This document shows positions 1 to 14,300 of a stretch of 64,000 nt of DNA, one piece after another. Each line of letters opens with the position of its first letter. Positions within the stretch are counted from its first letter, which is position 1. The stretch comes from Petrosia ficiformis. Its lineage: Eukaryota > Porifera > Demospongiae > Haplosclerida > Petrosiidae. The stretch lies in NCBI GenBank assembly GCA_947044365.1, contig OX345640.1, positions 4,762,001 through 4,826,000 of the forward strand. Reading direction: 5' to 3'. The notes under the pieces were generated by a model, which saw only the letters and a program-made list of their open reading frames with translations, made no database searches and had not been told where the DNA came from. A program made the position numbers and the translations under genes.

Positions 1-228
1 AAAAACGTATACCAGGAGGTGCTTATGTATTTACTTATTAACCTTCAGTTTTACCAATCAGGATACTTAACTTAAATATGTTGCACAAATAAAAATGAAT
101 ATCTAATGCAGCAAGCAGTTATACACTTCAGTCTCAGTTGCTATGTGATTTATACATCACTGACTTGCAGTGCATAAATCAGAGAGCAACCTCAGTCTTG
201 GTGTATAACCTACATTGTATATAAGTAT

Positions 229-331
229 AGGTTATACACCGAGGTAAAGGTTTCTACTGGATTTATCAAACCGAGGGCCGAAGGCACGAGGTTTGATAAA
301 TCCAGTAGAAACCGTACCGAGGTGTATAACC
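229..331. repeat. Palindromic (foldback) element with GC-rich loop
   Basis: Two 24-base perfect arms (249-272 and 290-313) flank a short CG-rich loop. Outer, less perfect arms reach 229 and 331 through matching GGTTATACACC-type ends. It sits just before the recombinase reading frame and could be part of that element or a separate foldback insertion. The arms are seen directly; the mobile nature is inference. Confidence 0.8.
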
Positions 332-341
332 GTCTTCTACC

Positions 342-1727
342 ATGAAACGTGGGCGAAATACAGTAACTAAGCAAATCTTTGTGCATGGCAACAGTATACA
401 TTGTTTCACTTACCAAGTGTTTCGTTGTAGTTTAACCATGGCCTGCTCTACGAATGCAGAAGAATTCTCCTCTAATTCAGATTTCGATAGTTTTCTAATC
501 GACAAAGATTTCAACGACATGATCATCAATTAGATCTACCAATCTCCACCCTTGCCACGCCCAATTGATCGAACGAAACCCAGCTCCACCCAAGATTTGC
601 AGAACCAAAAACAGACAGTGAAGTCGAACTAGCTAAAGCAAGTGGAGTTCCTAAAAACACAGCTAGGACTACCACATGGTGTATAACTCTATGGAATGAG
701 TGGCGAAAAAACAGAAAATATTTATGTAATGACTATCCACCTCCACCCCAGTTATGTACTGTTGATAGTCTTAACTCGTGGCTATGCAGGTTTATATTAG
801 AAGCAAGGAGAAAGGATGGGAGTCCTTACCCACCTAGAACACTATACTATATATCCCGTGGTATTTTAAGGCATGTTCAAAGATCCTGAATTCGATGGAT
901 TTCGGAGGACTCTTGACTCGGAAATGAAACGATTGCATTCGAAAGGCATAGGCGTCCAAAAGAAACAAGCAGAGCCATTTTCTGTTCTAGAAGAAGACAA
1001 ATTATGGAATGAAGGATTTCTTGGAATGACTTCACCTCAAGCCCTTTTAGACACCATGATATTTATGTGTGGAATGTATTTTGCTTTGCGGAGTGGCAAA
1101 GAACACCGAGACCTCCAGTTTAATCAGATTGAACTCATTGAACCAACAGATGCAACACCTTATCTTGTATATACGGAAAACATTTCAAAAAATAATGAAG
1201 GAGGAATAGCTGAAAGGAAGCTTGATTCTAAAGTTGTTAGACATCATGCCAATATCAAAAATCCATCTCGTTGTTTTGTTCAACACTACAAAACATACAT
1301 TTCACACTTGCCACCAGAAAGGAAATGTGATGCATTTTATCTAACGCCCCTTAAAAAACCAAATGGGAATGTGTGGTATACTAAAACACCTGTTGGTCAC
1401 ATTAGGAAGAACAGTATCTCGCCTCTGCAAACCAACCATTCCTTGCGTGTTACTGCAGCTACTAGATTGTTTCATTCTGGTGTGGATGAGCAATTAATTA
1501 TGTCAAGAACTGGCCATCGTAGTCTTGAAGGAGTTAGAGCATACAAACGGGTGTCAGACGATCAAAAAGAACAAGTGTCGACTGTGCTCAACGATATCAC
1601 AAATGGATCAAATCCTGAGAAAAAACCTAAGCTATCTACTCACATTGAACACTCCAAGTCCCAACCACTAGCTATAAATCTTTCCAACAGTAGCAATATT
1701 ACAATCAATTATAATTGCAAGCACTGA
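342..1727 (+). mobile_element. Crypton-like tyrosine recombinase element, frameshifted
   Basis: This encodes a tyrosine recombinase of the Crypton/DUF3504 type, which would cut and rejoin DNA by a phosphotyrosine intermediate. The catalytic half (873-1727, 284 residues) keeps the family residues: Arg in ALRSGKEHR, the H-x-x-R box NHSLRVTAATR, and GHRSLEGVRAYKR with the candidate nucleophile Tyr. The N-terminal SAM-like DNA-binding half reads in another frame from about 594 (RFAEPKTDSEVELAKASGVP) to a stop near 885, so at least one indel lies close to 880. A short piece beginning MACSTNAEEF at 438 may be the original N-terminus in a third arrangement. The element lies on the strand opposite RRP12, probably inside an RRP12 intron, because exons for the RRP12 C-terminus are missing to its right. 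It is probably inactive as it stands. Confidence 0.82.
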
Positions 1728-1864
1728 AACAGTACAACTATAAACACTATATATAATCATGTATAGTAATTATGTTGTATCAAAAACTATTGCAAATAAT
1801 AAAGAAAACAATATTTCCTATCTCCCAGCAATGACCGGCAAATTTACACAATGTAGTAAAAGTG

Positions 1865-1969
1865 ACTAATCAAATTGCTTATAATAAGAGGTTGATAACT
1901 AGTTATCAACTTCCTGAAGAGGATGATAACACATTTATCAACCTCATTTTAAGCAATCTGATTGGTCAG
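1865..1969. repeat. Foldback element
   Basis: Arms of about 33 bases (1865-1899 and 1937-1969) are near-perfect reverse complements, with an inner GTTGATAAC/GTTATCAAC pair. It lies between the Crypton-like element and the last RRP12 exon seen. There is no coding potential. The rest of 1728-2125 holds nothing I recognise. Confidence 0.75.
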
Positions 1970-2125
1970 TTTACTATAGGCATGGTAGAATTATATATAT
2001 GAATTAACAGTTGGATAAAAGAATGAATTAACAGTTGGATAAAAAAGCTGATCAGCACATGGAGAAATGGATCATACATGATATGAACAACACTAAAATG
2101 TTCTTGGAAGATAATTGAGACTGAC

Positions 2126-5100
2126 CATTAAACTGATAGACAAGTCTTGCCATAGAGCCAATTGTTGCTGAGATCATGTGAGAAGAACCAGCTAGTCCAG
2201 CTAGTACAACCGTGAAGAAATCTTTTACAGATTCTGTGTGTAGGTACATGTATAATTATTATAATTTTTGTCTTAGGGCTATGGTATATGCATACAATTA
2301 TGCAAATTGTATTGCTAGTAACTATAATTCGATTTCAGATGCGAGAAAGTCATCAGCAATGATAGAGATCATCACTGAGTAATTGTAGAGATACCTTTTC
2401 TCCGCAATCTTGTAATGATTATAATTACGTACTAATTATTATTATAAAGATCAGTCAAAATAATAGCTTCTAATCAAATTATAAATTACAAATACAATAG
2501 AGCATAGGAGTTGAATATTGACTCTACATAACATTTCCTTACCTTCTGGCGTTTTCATGTAGCATTTTTGAGCAGCATAGCACAAACTCGTTAATAACTG
2601 ATATGCAAGATTACGGCATTTCTCATTGGCTTCTTTAGTACACAAGATCACCTTGACGACCAGAAAAAGATTATAATATTAACTACACAACCAATCAACT
2701 TACCTCAGGAATTATTGCTGATATGAATTCAGAACCATCAGGATTTAGTCTAGAAACTACCTGTATGAGACATCTTATACGAGGCTATACATAAACAAAT
2801 AATAATAAGTTAAAAACTATAAAATTATTTGATGTGACAAAACACATAGGGATGACCCTTCAGATCATAATGCAAAATTAATGATATGGATTATGAATAT
2901 TTATATGAATAATTATATCCTTGTAAAAACAAGCACAATAGAGACTGTGATCTGTACAACGTACATTACTGCATTTTTCAAATGCACATATTAAGTGTGT
3001 CTTAAGTGATTTTTGGCAATCACATGAATTTTAAAGTTGCAAACAACCATTGTTCTGAAGTGCTACAATAGTCATAAATTAGGAGTAGGGGGGTCTGCCC
3101 CCCCATTATTGTAACTATAAGAAAAGTATTGCTTGGTCTTTTGTTACATTAAGGATTTAGGATTTATAGACTTCAATCAAAAACAGTTGTTACTGGTACA
3201 GAGTATACAGTAGTACTGTTAATAATACTATTGTAGAACAGTATAGTATAGTTAGCGGCTCAAGATCAGTTCGTCACAGGCCTCACTGTTCAGGTCTCTT
3301 TGAGGTACCAATCGATACTATCTCTCACGAATGTGGTTTAGTTTCACCTAGCTGTTGAAATCCCTAATATTTATTGGTTACATAATTTAGTTCTGTATAT
3401 GTTTTCATAACCTTACCTTTATTATTATTAAAAAGAAACACACAAAAAACCATTATAGTTAGTACACTATGGTACACTATGGTACAGTATGGTACAGTAG
3501 TAAACATACACCACTAGATGTGCAAGTTCAAATATAGTACTGTATGCTTTGCTGATACAGTATTTGTATGAGCAGGTACTACATTGTATACTACTAGTGT
3601 CCACTATTGTATGCGACCCACATTATAGGCATTGATTAGTTACAAACCTTTTTAGAACCAGCTCCTGCAGTTGATAAAGAGCTCAAAAGTATCTCTTTGA
3701 GTCTCACTAAATGTTCATTAATGAATGATGTGTGGTCAGGACTACTGCATGATAAAATTGTACTCAATAATCTGTATGCCTTCTTCTGAGTAGAAGTGTC
3801 TCCACTCTGAGAAAAAATATTATATGTAGTTGATATGACTCATTATATGATACAGTATACATGTACTTGAATGACACTCTCAATGACTGAGAACAATACA
3901 TAGTTCTATCAATAACTGAGAACCATAGATATATGGAGTTCTGTCAATAACTGAGAACCATGGTCTGTCAATAACTGAGAACCACAGATATATGTACATG
4001 TACATGTAGTTCTGTCAATAACTGAGAACCATAGATATATGTACATGTACGTGCAGTTCTGAGAACCATACAAAGTTCTGTCAATAACTGAGAACCATGT
4101 ACGTGTAGTTCTGTCAATAACTGAGAACCATACAAAGTTCTGTCAATAACTGAGAACCATGTACGTGTAGTTCTGTCAATAACTGAGAACCATACAAAGT
4201 TCTGTCAATAACTGAGAACCATGTACGTGTAGTTCTGTCAATAACTGAGAACCATACAAAGTTCTGTCAATAACTGAGAACCATGTACGTGTAGTTCTGT
4301 CAATAACGGAGAACCATATATACATGTAGTTGCACCAGTATCAATTCTGTTTTGCTATTCAACATTTAAACAACGAAATATTAGTGTCTTCTGGATCAAC
4401 TGCTTTGTATATATAGTCTCTGCATCTTCATTGTACACCTTCTACATACTAATGGGCTATTTGTGAGTAATAATAATAAATTATGAAGAGTTTTACACTT
4501 ACATCAAGAAATGGTGAGATGAGCTGGAAGAGGTCAGTCAGGGCTGAGTGAGGAAGAAATGGAATAAAAGCTATAGTCATGTCTTCCAGTGCAGTCTTGA
4601 CATGAGGCTGTGAGCTCTGGTCTTGTAATTTTGATAGGAGTTTTGAAAATAGAGACTGGAGTAACTGATAAGAGAAACAATTGACAATTAGCAAACTACA
4701 TGGATAATGAATGTCAAAGGAACACACTAGGAAGAGTATCATCTAAGTATCTACATGTATTTACACTATCTGATATCAACTGGAGAATGGAGATATCTTG
4801 AGTCGAGTGATTATATACTTTGCAAAAACCAGTGTTTACAAAACAAAGCTATCATTTTGTGCAATTGTGTTAAAGATAATCTCTTCTACATCAAACTTTG
4901 AAGGTCGAAAACTTGAAAAACAGCAGAGACAAACAAACACACACAAAAGAAAAGCAGGTACTATGAAATGATTATTAACAAAAGTTAAAAAAGTCTTTTA
5001 AATGTGTGCTATTAGAAGTCAACAGTAATTAGAATCAAGCATTTTCAAAAAACCAAACAGCTTCTTAAAAATAACGGTCCTTTTTCCCTAGTTTGCCATA

Positions 5101-5254
5101 CCAAAACATGTAATACACATGCACACTAGATAATTATACATACACACACACATATATAATTACATATTAATGTGCGCACATGCCGAACATACACTATGTT
5201 GACATAAATTATATAGTCATACACACACATATACATACACTTTCACACATGCAT

Positions 5255-5338
<84 letters not shown>

Positions 5339-8300
5339 TATTGTACTGTACTGTATTCTTAAAAGTAGTTTTTAACTACATGTAGTTTACACAAGCTGAA
5401 TTAAACACTTGAAAGTTGACCTCCAGTATAATTAATAATCACATGCTGACCTTAAAGCACATGGCACAAACTGCTACCTAGGCTAACACTATGTATCAAG
5501 CTGATGAACAAAAGAAAAAGTTGCTTCAAATCTGCTACTACAAAGAACCCAGCAGCCAGCCTAATCTGTAGGCATTGAAAGAATGAGGTATGTGCTTATG
5601 TTAACAAAATATATGAGTATTTGTGCAGTTACAATAATAATAATTAATAATAATAATAATAATAGCTAAAATCTTAGTCTACCGGACTCCAAAGTGGAGT
5701 GGTCTCGCCCTTTCCATAGCAAGCCATAAGTTGGGAGAGACTGAAACTCATGGTTATGTAATGAACATATTCTGGAGCTCCCCTGATGACCGGATAACAT
5801 ATTTACAAATACAAATAAGCCTAACCATGTAGTCAGAGAGTGTATTCCTACATAAGATAAACATATGGCCTAAAAAAATATGTACATGTATATTTATATA
5901 TATATATATATATATATACATTGGGCGACATTAATTTAAAAAATCATTAAGTTACACAAGGGATGTCTACTCTGTTCACTGTAAGGATGGACAAGTCCCC
6001 CTCAACCAAAATTTTCTAAATTTTTCCTAAAACACACACATAAGCAGACAAAGGTAAAATACCTTTTGATTTGTAATTGACAGGTATGCCTTAATACAGT
6101 TTAGGAGTGGATTTCTTGGTGGTTCATCCAGTACTGGATCAGCTGTGTACAGATTAAACAGAAGAGGAAGATAGTTCTTTGAAAACTTTGCAAGCTCATT
6201 ACGATCTAAATCTAAATATAAGAAAAAAAAACATACATGTACATTATAAGTACATTAATAGTAAACAGTCATGACTCATAAATGTACTGTATGTGTTGGT
6301 GATGTCATATAATGTTATTATCCAAGCATCATATGGGCATATGCATACAGTATTGTTATCAATGTGTGTGTGTGTGTGATGACAGTGTATGACAGTGTAT
6401 GATTCAACTAGTTCTACATTTGCAAAACCTACAGATAGCTACATGTATATATATATATGTAAGCATTTGCTCTGTTTTAATATTCTATCAGTAAAAGCAC
6501 ATCAGTAGAACAGAAAGCTTACAATGCTACTTTTAGTTTGGGTTGTGTTGGTACTTATTTGAAGTTACTATAACTATAATTATCATTATCAGATGCAGTA
6601 ACTGCTATAATTACATGAAAGGGCTTAAGCTAAATAACATAATCAAATCCTAAAATAACTATACTCATTAATTCATGTATCAACTGTCATCTCATCTCTT
6701 ACCATTATTTCTGCTTCCTTCGATTAGATTCACAAGTGACTGACACACAACAGAGCGTATTTCTGACTTCTCTGACAGAGCAGTGCCAAGAAGTTTAGCA
6801 ATGGAAGAAAACGAGACACTAACATCAGTAGGGTTTTTACAAAAAGAAGGAAGTAGAGACCAGATCTGAAAACACACACAAGTAATTAATAACAATTAAC
6901 AATAATAATTATGACAAAAGATATAATTATTTGTTTCTGTGATTGAACACCACACATAACTGACTACCATATACACTGGTAACTTCTACATGCTTTGAAA
7001 AGTTTCCACATGTTTTACATGGATATAAATATCTGAAAATTAAAGCTGTATACATACATGTATCTATCCAATTGTATATTGAAAATTAATATTCATCTGA
7101 TTACTGATTTTAAAATACTCATCTTAATTGTTGCCATTTTGGCAAAAGAGCAAAGGTTCATTTTAGTTCTTTCCGATCAAGCATTCCATCCAAATGAAAT
7201 GAATTATGAACTATTTAGATATCAAATGTTTAAATACTAATAGTAGTTTTTACATACATCCAAACAGTTTTATAATTTTTGTTTTAAAGTACAACAATCA
7301 AACCTGGATTTCTAATGTGTCGTAAAGTTTTGCTTCTAATGCTCTTCCCTTCTCTCTCCACTCTTGGGCCAGTAGTCTCATTTGTCCAGCCATTGGTAAC
7401 AGGTCGTGTACATAGTAAGCTAACTGTGTTTGCTGTATGTAATCTTTTAATAATGGTAGAATCCAACTCTGAGGAAAATCAGGATGCTCACTGTGAAACA
7501 AAAATGAAGATGTCAGTAATGTATACAGTGAAATACTGAAAAAAAAATTTGCTGGATTTTGTGTTTTAAATACATTTTATGTGCTCAGAAAGCCAACGAA
7601 TTTTATTATCCATGAGAGTCACAGCTAATAATAATGTTATTGCTTTCATGTATGAAACAACCTAAAACCAAGTAGTGATAAGTGATAGTACTACTATCAT
7701 GATTGACAGTTGTGAAATAATAAAAATACAGCAATATTTGCAAAAAAGGACACATTTTCCACCTAATAATTAATTAAATGTAATCACTTGGTATTCCACC
7801 AATTTGTACAGAATAACAATTACATTTGGTGTCCAGGAAAAGCTATGATTTAGATTTAGATACCAAATATTGTTGGCTTCATACACAAAATGGTGGAAAA
7901 GCAAGTATTTAAAGGTAAGTGGTAAAGGTCTTCTTGTAAATTTGGTCACATGTAACTTCACCTGATTTCATCTAATCTTAAAGGTACAGCTTCCAGTACA
8001 ATTCTACAATAAGAGAACAAAAATAATCATAGGCAAAGGAAAACAAGTGTATATAGAGAAAAAAACATCCCTATATTTGCTTTGTGATGACTGTATTAAG
8101 CATTGCTGATGGCACTAGTGTCTCTACCTTTCTGTGTACTCCTGGGGCCTGAAGACGTAAGTGTAAGCCTAATTGCAGTCTAAATACACAGATGTCTGAT
8201 GAACTGACTGAGGTACTCCTTCAAGGTTCTAAATGATGACTTCCTCATGTCTGAAACTCAATAACTTATCATACTTACTTGTTAAAGATTCTTGCATAAT

Positions 8301-11300
8301 ATCTATACTGTTTCTCTGCTATGTACAACAGTTATTAGCAGTTTTACATCCTTTCTGAATCTTCCTGGCTGGTCTGTAGCTCAAACGCGCGTTCTTTTCG
8401 CGCCACGCCCATTAATTGACCGAGCCCCCCGGGAATGACGCAACTTCCTTAACTACGTATACAACGCATAGTCGCGCAAGTGACACAAGAATATATATAT
8501 ATATATATACATTAAACCCCGTGGAAAGCAATTATAGGGATGGCCCTACGGGCCATAAAAAGTTTTGAATGAGATGGGAGGTGGGAGATGAGTCCTCCCC
8601 CCAACTTTCGCAATGTGCAGAAATTGAAATATGGTAAAGCTCCAAGTAAAGGAGCACATCCCTCCACCATGCTCACCCTGAGTGAGCTCCATTCTATTTA
8701 AATTATGCTTTGTCCACATAATACTATTGAGTCTATTTCACAAAGATACACTATTGTGGTCTCAACATTTATATATACCTGGGTCCCATTGATTGCACAG
8801 CTGCTCCAAATGCTGACTGTAGTTCAGAAGTGCAAGGAAAGTTTTGTGTGTTATTTAACTCATTCAAAGATTTCAGTGACTGGAAAGAGAAACATACATA
8901 AAACACAACACACAATAAGAATAGTACTTTATATCAAATTAGCCTATAATGAATTTCTACAGTGTATAGAGCAACATGCTATAATATTTAAATGATAACT
9001 GTCTTAGGATTTTCAACAAAAAATCATCTACCTTCAAGGTGGGCAAATATAACATAACATACAAACTCTTTACTTATTCTACTATTCCTTTTCTATAGTC
9101 ATTCTATTATTATTATTATTAAAAAGATACATGTCAATAGTTTCAACATAGCTTTATGCCATGCTGATGCTGATATGTCTTGCCATTTTAATTACCATGT
9201 TTTACGTAGGTAGTGGTGGTTGCTCTGAATATTCTCCTAATAATATGCTAGCGAATGCCAAAATTAATATCATTATTTCTTAATAAAAACAAATAATAGT
9301 CGAGTAAGCATACAAATAAACTATAATTACATGTGTATAATTACATGTGTATAATTATCATGTAAAATCATTTCTACAGTAATATTTAGTACATACCTTA
9401 GTCATAAACTTGTAACAAGATTCACCAGCAATTGTATAAAATGTTTCCAAAACTCCTAACACAAGATACCACACTGAATAGTATTTATATTTTAGACCAT
9501 TTTCTATTGTCCTACACAGTATGTGTGTGTGTGTGAGTGTATGTGTGTGTTGTGTGTATGTGTGTAAAGAGAAAAAAATACGCAAGAGTTAACTGAAGTG
9601 AATAATTAACTAGGAATCATTCTTTGAATGATGTCAGCAGTTACATTGATCTGATATTCAAAATTTGCAATTCAAACATCAGTACATTTATAGATGAGTC
9701 AAGTACGTGTACAAGCACTTTATTTTAGATTTCTGCTTAAAAATAAAATGTAATAACAATGTTTAAGAGGTTTCAGTTAGAGTTATAATAAATTTATACG
9801 AGATTTTCAATGTACTGGTCTGAAATGTTTGCCGAGTCTTTTAACCAACAAAGTACAAGTACAGATGCTTTGACAAAAAAAATCAAGTACTCAGAAAATG
9901 TAGTATAGAGTACAATAACAATTACCCAATGTCTGGTATGTATATACCCAATAAATCAGATATGTGTGAAAAAACCCAGCAATGTTTGAAAATGCAACAT
10001 TCTTTTAATTTTAATCCGTAATAACATTATTGCTTGCAAATTCCAAATACTTACAAGTTACAATCAGTCATTATAAGACAAATATTACATTATTCATACA
10101 TTGTATTATAATCATGAGAAAAGGATAACATAATCATACTTACACTTGAAATAGCACATACTGATTAGTATAGTACAAAATAAACAAATCAGCATATAAC
10201 TATTATACATGATCTTGGGGAGACAAACATGTCGTATTAGTTAGATATTACACATACATTGAATAGACATAGGAATAGCACACAATACATGTAGTCACAT
10301 ACATGTACAGCTAAGGTCTGATTAGTTGACATCAGAAAAAAAGTTTTAAAAACTAGATTAATTAGAGTCCATAAGGTTCAAGATGGAGTCACGATAGTGT
10401 GAGTATGATTGTTTTTGAATGTTGCTACTACTCTGAATAAGAAGACTACGTTGTTCACCAGAGCCATCCAGTACTTCTAGTTCATTTCGAGGTTTCTTAT
10501 CCATCTCTTGATCCTCAGATAATCGATTATATTTGAAGTGTGATGCATAAGTTTTCAAACGAGCCAAGATGTGAATAATCACAATTACTACAAATGAAAC
10601 AAACACTAAACTAATTGATATTTTGCTTCCCAAAACTGCCATATCATTTCCACCAAGGGCTAGAATCGACAACCCCAAAATATTAGCAAGGAACCAAGAT
10701 TCAAATACGTTCAAATACCGCTTTTTATAAGGTCCACTGATATCTAAAGCAAAGGTAAGCAAAATAATAACTCCAAATGAAATGGAATACAAAGTAATTG
10801 GCGCCTCTGTTGCTGGAATAATGACAACAGATATAAGTACACGAGCTACTATAAGAATACCAGACCAGAACCTGTAATGATCTTTAAAAGGACCTGAATA
10901 TGCATCACAGAATGGCTTAAGAACATTCAGCCACAAACGACCACAATTAGAGAATACTTTTTCAACAATAGGCAACAAGATCAGGAACAGTGTATAGGGA
11001 AGTACTAGAAACAATGATAATGAAATTGCAAACACAACTAACAATGTATGACTAGTTTGGAAGTAATGAATAGATCCATCAAACTGCCAAACTGTGACTG
11101 GACTACTATTACAGTGTAGAGTGGCTTGCCTTAGGGATAATACTAGCGTACGAATTATTTTCGTGTACGAAAGAAGCAAAAGAGTAGCAAGTATGGGAAC
11201 AGCTTCTGTACCAACAAGACGTGCTACTTTGGATGAGTAACGACTCATTATAATGATTAGTCCAATTATGAGCCATATATAGACAGGAAATGCAAACTGT

Positions 11301-14300
11301 AGCCATACTTTAGCATAAGGTGTCATACCCTCATAGAAACATGTCTCTATTCCTAGATCAAGATTAATCCACGAGATAAAATAACTCAGGAATGGAATGG
11401 GACCACGAGGAAAGAAAATGTCTTCATTAAGTTTCACAATATTAGCATAGAATATTAGTCCATTGATAGTACCTACAGACACAGTTAGGTTCAGTCCAAT
11501 TAACAGTACTACAAGAGCTACTCCTGCTACACCAAACACCAGTAACAAGGAAAGGTAGTTATCATTAGGACAAATACCACATTTATTACCACCTAATAAT
11601 AAACTATAACCTTCAGCACACTCACCACATAGAATACCAGATCTGTGGTAATTACACTGAAGATCTGTTGTATCAATACTAAAATTCACCTTTTTATCAA
11701 CACAATAGTCATATGGACAATGCCCACTGACTAGTGTACAGTTACTACTGTTATCATATCCAATCCAAATATTACCATCAGTAGTGATACTAGTAGTATT
11801 GATATCACAGGTAGCACCAGCATTTCTAATATATTCATTACAATCACAAATCTCATTATATATTGAAAATCCATCGGGACATGGCTCAAATTCGACAAAT
11901 ATCTTAACTGGTAGTATGTAGTTATAAGGCACCCTTTTAGGAGTTGTCAGGATCATGCAGAGTCTATTAGTAAAATCATTCCCATTTAATGTAAAGGTTT
12001 CATTAGCACACTTGTTTTCAGTTTCTTTAGTGAACGTGTCTACCTCAGATATAGAATTATCAGCAGTACAATTTAAAACAGTTACAATGATTTTACCAGG
12101 AGAAATACCAACATTTTCACCAACAGTTGTCAGACTGATATTGAATGCTTTCCCTGGAAGGGTAGATATAGATTTGAATATATTTGGTATTGGCTTATCA
12201 TTCTGACATAGAGTCACTCCAATTGGAACTGAAGAAATAAAGTAGTGATCGTCATCAGGAGGCTTGGGATATAATAACTCTTTTAATACACTCAGTGCAC
12301 AGCTTGGATTTTTTCTATCGACGCAATAAGTGTAAGCAGATTTGACAACAAAATCACACACATTTAACTGTCCACCGCTCAAGAATGTACCAGTAATATC
12401 AGCTGTGTTATCAATAGCATAAATTGTAATATTTAAAGTTTCCAAAACAGTTGGATCATAAATTTGAAAAAAGCAAGGAGGTATGAAAGTCTTAGTAATC
12501 TCAATGGGAATATATATTGCACCACCATATCCAGTAGCATCATATTGAGCACCATTAGCATGATTTTCAATGAAGCTGATATTTGTAGCAGGATGGAGGA
12601 TGAGACTAGATGAACCAAGTAGAGTCATGCCACCACCATTGTAATAACTATTGTTCTGAAAAAGATTGTAACCGGAAAAATGTACGAAAGTGTTGAATAA
12701 TGTCATTCCTGTGATAGGATGATTGAAAACACGCAAGTCAGACACATAGCATATGGTATTGAGTAATATAACAGCACCAAAGAAATCAAAATCATCTTGT
12801 CCTTTCCTTTGTACACCATTATCAAAAACATTAATATCTCTCATATGAAGTACAAGATCATTGCTACTAATTGTATTCTGTTTCTCTATCCACATGATTC
12901 CATTTCCTAACCAACCTGTATTATGACTTAAAGTGCATGATTCTATGGTGATATTGGCCCAAGCATTATCTGTATATGTTATCAGTTTCATACCAGTAGC
13001 ACTCTGAGCTGAACCATTTGTAAATCTGCTGTTAGTGATTATCAATTCACTGGACAGTCCGACAGGCAATTCTCGTGTTACTCCTAAATACAGTCCTGCT
13101 CCAAACAAGTCAACATTAAAGTTAGGTGGTAGATAATGATTTCCATATGTGCTGTTCAAATTAACAATTTTTAGTGAAACAGGAAGAACATACATGGCAA
13201 TATTTCCACCGAACAATGCCGTATTTTTGTAAGCTTGAATATTTTCAAGTTGAAATTCATACTTGCTGCAGTTGTAGTTAGCTGCAAATATTGCAAGTCC
13301 ACCACCAAACCCACCAAAATCATATGTTTTAATCTTTTCTATCTGTGGATTACCTACATTTAAACCAAAAGAAAAAGAAGTGTCCATAATAGACACAAGA
13401 CTAGTATCTGCCACGTCATGAGGACATTCTGTGGAGGCTATGTATGCAATCCTTACATTTCCTCCTCGACATTCTGCAGATAATAATGATGTACATTCAA
13501 TATAATTGTTTCTTGAAAAGTATGACATGTTCATACTAATATCATACACATTAACTGATGTTAGCCCATAGCCAGTGCCATTTTGAATTGAAAGTTCATT
13601 GATAATGACATTACTACCATTCAAGAGTAGAAGAGAATGAGAGGACACGTTGCCTACAGCATATTCCCAGTTGTACCGCTCCACAGAATAATTTGATTCA
13701 ACGTATTCAAGCAAGCCTTCTTTAATTTGTACTCCACATTCTATGATTGTTAGTTTAGAGATTGTTATATTGAAAAAATCTGTTATAAATATCCCTGACT
13801 TGGAACCTTCACAAGTTATGAACACATTAGACTGTCTAACAGTCCAATGAAATCCATCTTCCATCTCTCCTAGTCCTTGTAGTGTCAGGTTACTAACACC
13901 CCTTACTACTACTGGTTCATCTTGTTCCAGAATGTGTGTTCCTTCAAGAAAGGTCAACACAGTGTTAGAGGTAAGGAAGACTTCTGACTGATTTACATAA
14001 TACGAGAGATTATGACAGACAATATTCTTGTTCACAGGACATCCAGTTCCATTTGGAGCTGAAACATAGTACTCTTCACTTTTTGATAATGTTATAAGTA
14101 GACAAAAATAGAGAACAGCTGACAGCTCCATGTTAATGACTTTACTGGCTTCCTACTATACACTCCTACTGATGTTATCTAAACAGCATGTGACTACAAA
14201 TATGATGAGTAATTGAGTTTTTATAATAACAACAATATTTGCCCTAACTGTGACTCTTGCTGAAGGGTCATTCAGTGCATATGTCTAGCCGTGTTCATCA

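Noticed and set aside
5180..5362. Small open frame across the CA microsatellite
   Set aside because: A Thr/His dipeptide run created by the repeat; no gene context.
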